Source: an uncultured Collinsella sp.
GTDB lineage: Bacteria > Actinomycetota > Coriobacteriia > Coriobacteriales > Coriobacteriaceae
Direction of reading: 5' to 3'
Assembly (NCBI GenBank): GCA_900542965.1
Contig: UQPY01000007.1
Span: 1-50,302 of the forward strand
Length of the DNA stretch: 50,302 nt
Within the stretch, counting starts at the first letter, position 1, and each line of letters opens with the position of its first letter. The notes beneath the pieces were generated by a model, which did not search any database, had not been told where the DNA came from, and worked only from the letters and a program-made list of their open reading frames with translations. The translations under genes and the position numbers were made by a program. Positions 49,073-50,302 of the stretch are shown piece after piece.

Positions 49073-49098
49073 CGCTCGTTACGCATCGGCATAAAAAC

Positions 49099-49133
49099 GA
49101 CGGGGCCGCAGGATCAACTCCTGCGGCCCCGTC
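49099..49133 (-). terminator. Terminator between the regulator and lipoprotein genes
   Basis: GACGGGGCCGCAGGA (49099-49113) pairs perfectly with 49119-49133. On the minus strand the stem is followed by GTTTTTAT, so it terminates the lipoprotein gene and may also stop transcription of the regulator gene from the other side. Confidence 0.85.
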
Positions 49134-49181
49134 TGGTGTGCGCGGATGCGTCCGCCAATCCGCGGCTGATGCTGCGTGCCG

Positions 49182-50018
49182 TTACGCGATGGTTGCGGTG
49201 TAAGAGGCGACGTCCTCGTAGGAATCGGTCAGATAGGCGTCGATGCCGATGGTCGTGTTGACCAGGTCGTCAAGGCTGTCAAGCTCGCCGCTCGAGAACG
49301 TGAATTCCTCGGTAGCGTTGGTGCCGGGCATCAGGTGAGCCGAGAACCAGGGTTCCTTCATGGTGCCGTTGACGTTGGTCTTGCCGGAAGGAGCGTAGAA
49401 GGTCAGGTCCTTGTCGCTCTTGTTGGTGATGTTGACGACAAAGCCGATGTCGCCCCAGTCGTCCTTGAACTTCTCGGTGATGGTGCACAGATCGTCATCG
49501 GCGACGGTGACGGCGGGGGAGATTTCGACGTTCTGGACATCGTCGTCTTCGACGGCCTCATCGATCTCCTCTTCCTTCTCGGCCGCCTCGCGATCCTTCT
49601 TCACCGTGCCGGACAGATCCTTGTCGGACTTGGTGAAGATAAACTTGTCGCCGTCCACCTCCATAACGAGCTTGTCGTCCTTGAGCTTCAGATCGTGCGA
49701 TTCATCTTCGGCGGTGATGGTTGCGGTGGTGGCGTCCTTGGCCTCCCACTTAAGGTCGACAACCTCAAGGAACAGGTCGAGGGAACCCGTGCCGTCTTCG
49801 TCGAGGATCAGGATGCAGTTGACGCCCCACTCCTTGAGCATATCCATGTACTCATCGGTGAGCTCTTCGCCATCCACGGTTCCACCCGAGTACTGCCAGC
49901 TGCCGACGAAGTTGGCCTTGGGGTCTTTGCCGCCGCCGCTGCAGCCCGTCAGGGCAAAGGCGAGCGCCAGGACGCATGTCAGGAATGCGAGTACGGATTT
50001 TTTGAACGTTGTCTTCAT
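49182..50018 (-). CDS. Secreted lipoprotein
   Basis: Membrane-attached extracytoplasmic protein of 278 aa. A type II signal peptide (MKTTFKKSVLAFLTCVLALA) ends in the lipobox FALTGC with lipidated Cys at residue 26. The mature part has a GSWQYSGG strand near residue 40, recalling lipocalin-like or DUF-type small beta proteins, then an acidic stretch (EAAEKEEEIDEAVEDDDVQ, about 142-160), and a C-terminal half rich in polar beta structure (FVVNITNKSDKDLTFYAPSG, ending ASYTATIA) resembling DUF5067 or DUF4352-type immunoglobulin-like folds. Start has AAAGGAGG ahead. Function unknown. Confidence 0.88.
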   Translation of the reverse strand: MKTTFKKSVLAFLTCVLALAFALTGCSGGGKDPKANFVGSWQYSGGTVDGEELTDEYMDMLKEWGVNCILILDEDGTGSLDLFLEVVDLKWEAKDATTATITAEDESHDLKLKDDKLVMEVDGDKFIFTKSDKDLSGTVKKDREAAEKEEEIDEAVEDDDVQNVEISPAVTVADDDLCTITEKFKDDWGDIGFVVNITNKSDKDLTFYAPSGKTNVNGTMKEPWFSAHLMPGTNATEEFTFSSGELDSLDDLVNTTIGIDAYLTDSYEDVASYTATIA

Positions 50019-50096
50019 GGTGTCCTCCTTTATCGAACGAAACCCATAGAAGCAAATGCGGGGTGGCGGACCCCCGCCAATTACCAGATAGAGGGG

Positions 50097-50254
50097 CTAG
50101 GGCCGGGGCGTTCCGCAGTTGCTGCAGAACTTGCCGCCGTTTTCACTACCACAGTTGGGGCAGAACCACTTGGCCGGTGCCGGGGCGGGTGCGGGACTAC
50201 CGCACTCGGAGCAGAACTTGCCGGTGTTGGTGGCGCCGCAGCTGCAGGTCCATG
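50097..50254 (-). CDS. Tail of a double zinc-ribbon protein, truncated by the adapter
   Basis: Last 51 codons of a gene entering from the right edge on the minus strand. It reads WTCSCGATNTGKFCSECG then a Pro/Ala linker and WFCPNCGSENGGKFCSNCG with the end TPRP. Two Cys4 zinc ribbons (C-x-C...C-x2-C; C-x2-C...C-x2-C) are complete. Such repeated ribbons close SPFH/band-7 or virion-core-like proteins in related bacteria (from memory), so that is the likely identity of the missing N-terminus. Confidence 0.7.
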
Positions 50255-50302
50255 CTGTCTCTTATACACATCTCCGAGCCCACGAGACGCGTAGTAATCT
50301 CG
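50255..50302. other. Illumina Nextera adapter (artefact)
   Basis: CTGTCTCTTATACACATCTC begins the reverse complement of the transposon end (50255-50288), followed by index GCGTAGTA (50289-50296, the complement of the index at the left end) and ATCTCG from P7. In frame it yields the artefact peptide LYTSPSPRDA. Not genomic. Confidence 0.98.

Noticed and set aside
49176..50294. A plus-strand frame of 372 codons ending in LYTSPSPRDA
   Set aside because: It is antisense to the lipoprotein gene and its end is adapter sequence.

Overview
The window is a GC-rich assembled fragment from a Gram-positive anaerobe of the class Coriobacteriia, most likely Collinsella or a close relative. That assignment is inferred from memory of gene families (an Nramp-type magnesium-transporter signature, an LPXTG-anchored pilin, DUF4867, PTS and GH1 phospho-glucosidases) and from intergenic repeats typical of that genus (GTCCCCAATGA units, ACAGGCACCTTTGTGG hairpins). 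Both ends are Illumina Nextera adapter with the same index (1-49 and 50255-50302), so the native sequence is about 50-50254 and the first and last genes are truncated by library construction, not by biology.

Left part (50-14001): the C-terminal part of an LPXTG surface pilin, then a 590-bp stack of palindromic repeats. Next come a sensor kinase/response regulator pair (minus strand) divergent from a three-gene drug/antimicrobial-type ABC exporter, a MacB/FtsX-type ABC pair, a SAM methyltransferase, a DUF362 double-cluster ferredoxin protein and a membrane-anchored alpha/beta hydrolase.

Middle (14188-28339): an envelope and ion-homeostasis block. It holds a hemolysin III-family protein, a CorC/HlyC CBS protein, a protein with a cyanophycin-synthetase N-terminal-like domain, YtxH and PRC-barrel proteins, and a polysaccharide deacetylase fold with a degraded active site. 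A probable Mg2+ transport pair follows (PRC/MgtE_N/CBS membrane protein plus Nramp-related carrier), then an OatA-like acyltransferase and a ribokinase/nucleoside hydrolase pair for nucleoside salvage.

Sugar region (28340-44940): a beta-glucoside operon (tandem RAT antiterminator sites, LicT-type antiterminator, PTS EIIBC, 6-phospho-beta-glucosidase). Beside it is a LacI-controlled operon of an L-fucose-isomerase-like enzyme, a split transketolase and an FGGY kinase, which looks like an unassigned sugar pathway. Then follow an internally deleted membrane protein gene, a ROK kinase, luxS, a DUF4867 gene, an AAA-type ATPase gene lying between two imperfect direct repeats, and a second GH1 gene.

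Right part (45076-50254): a sensory operon of two membrane sensor proteins (the first without kinase motifs) and a LuxR-type response regulator, a lipoprotein gene, and the tail of a double zinc-ribbon protein. I saw no tRNA, rRNA, CRISPR array, prophage or intact insertion sequence.
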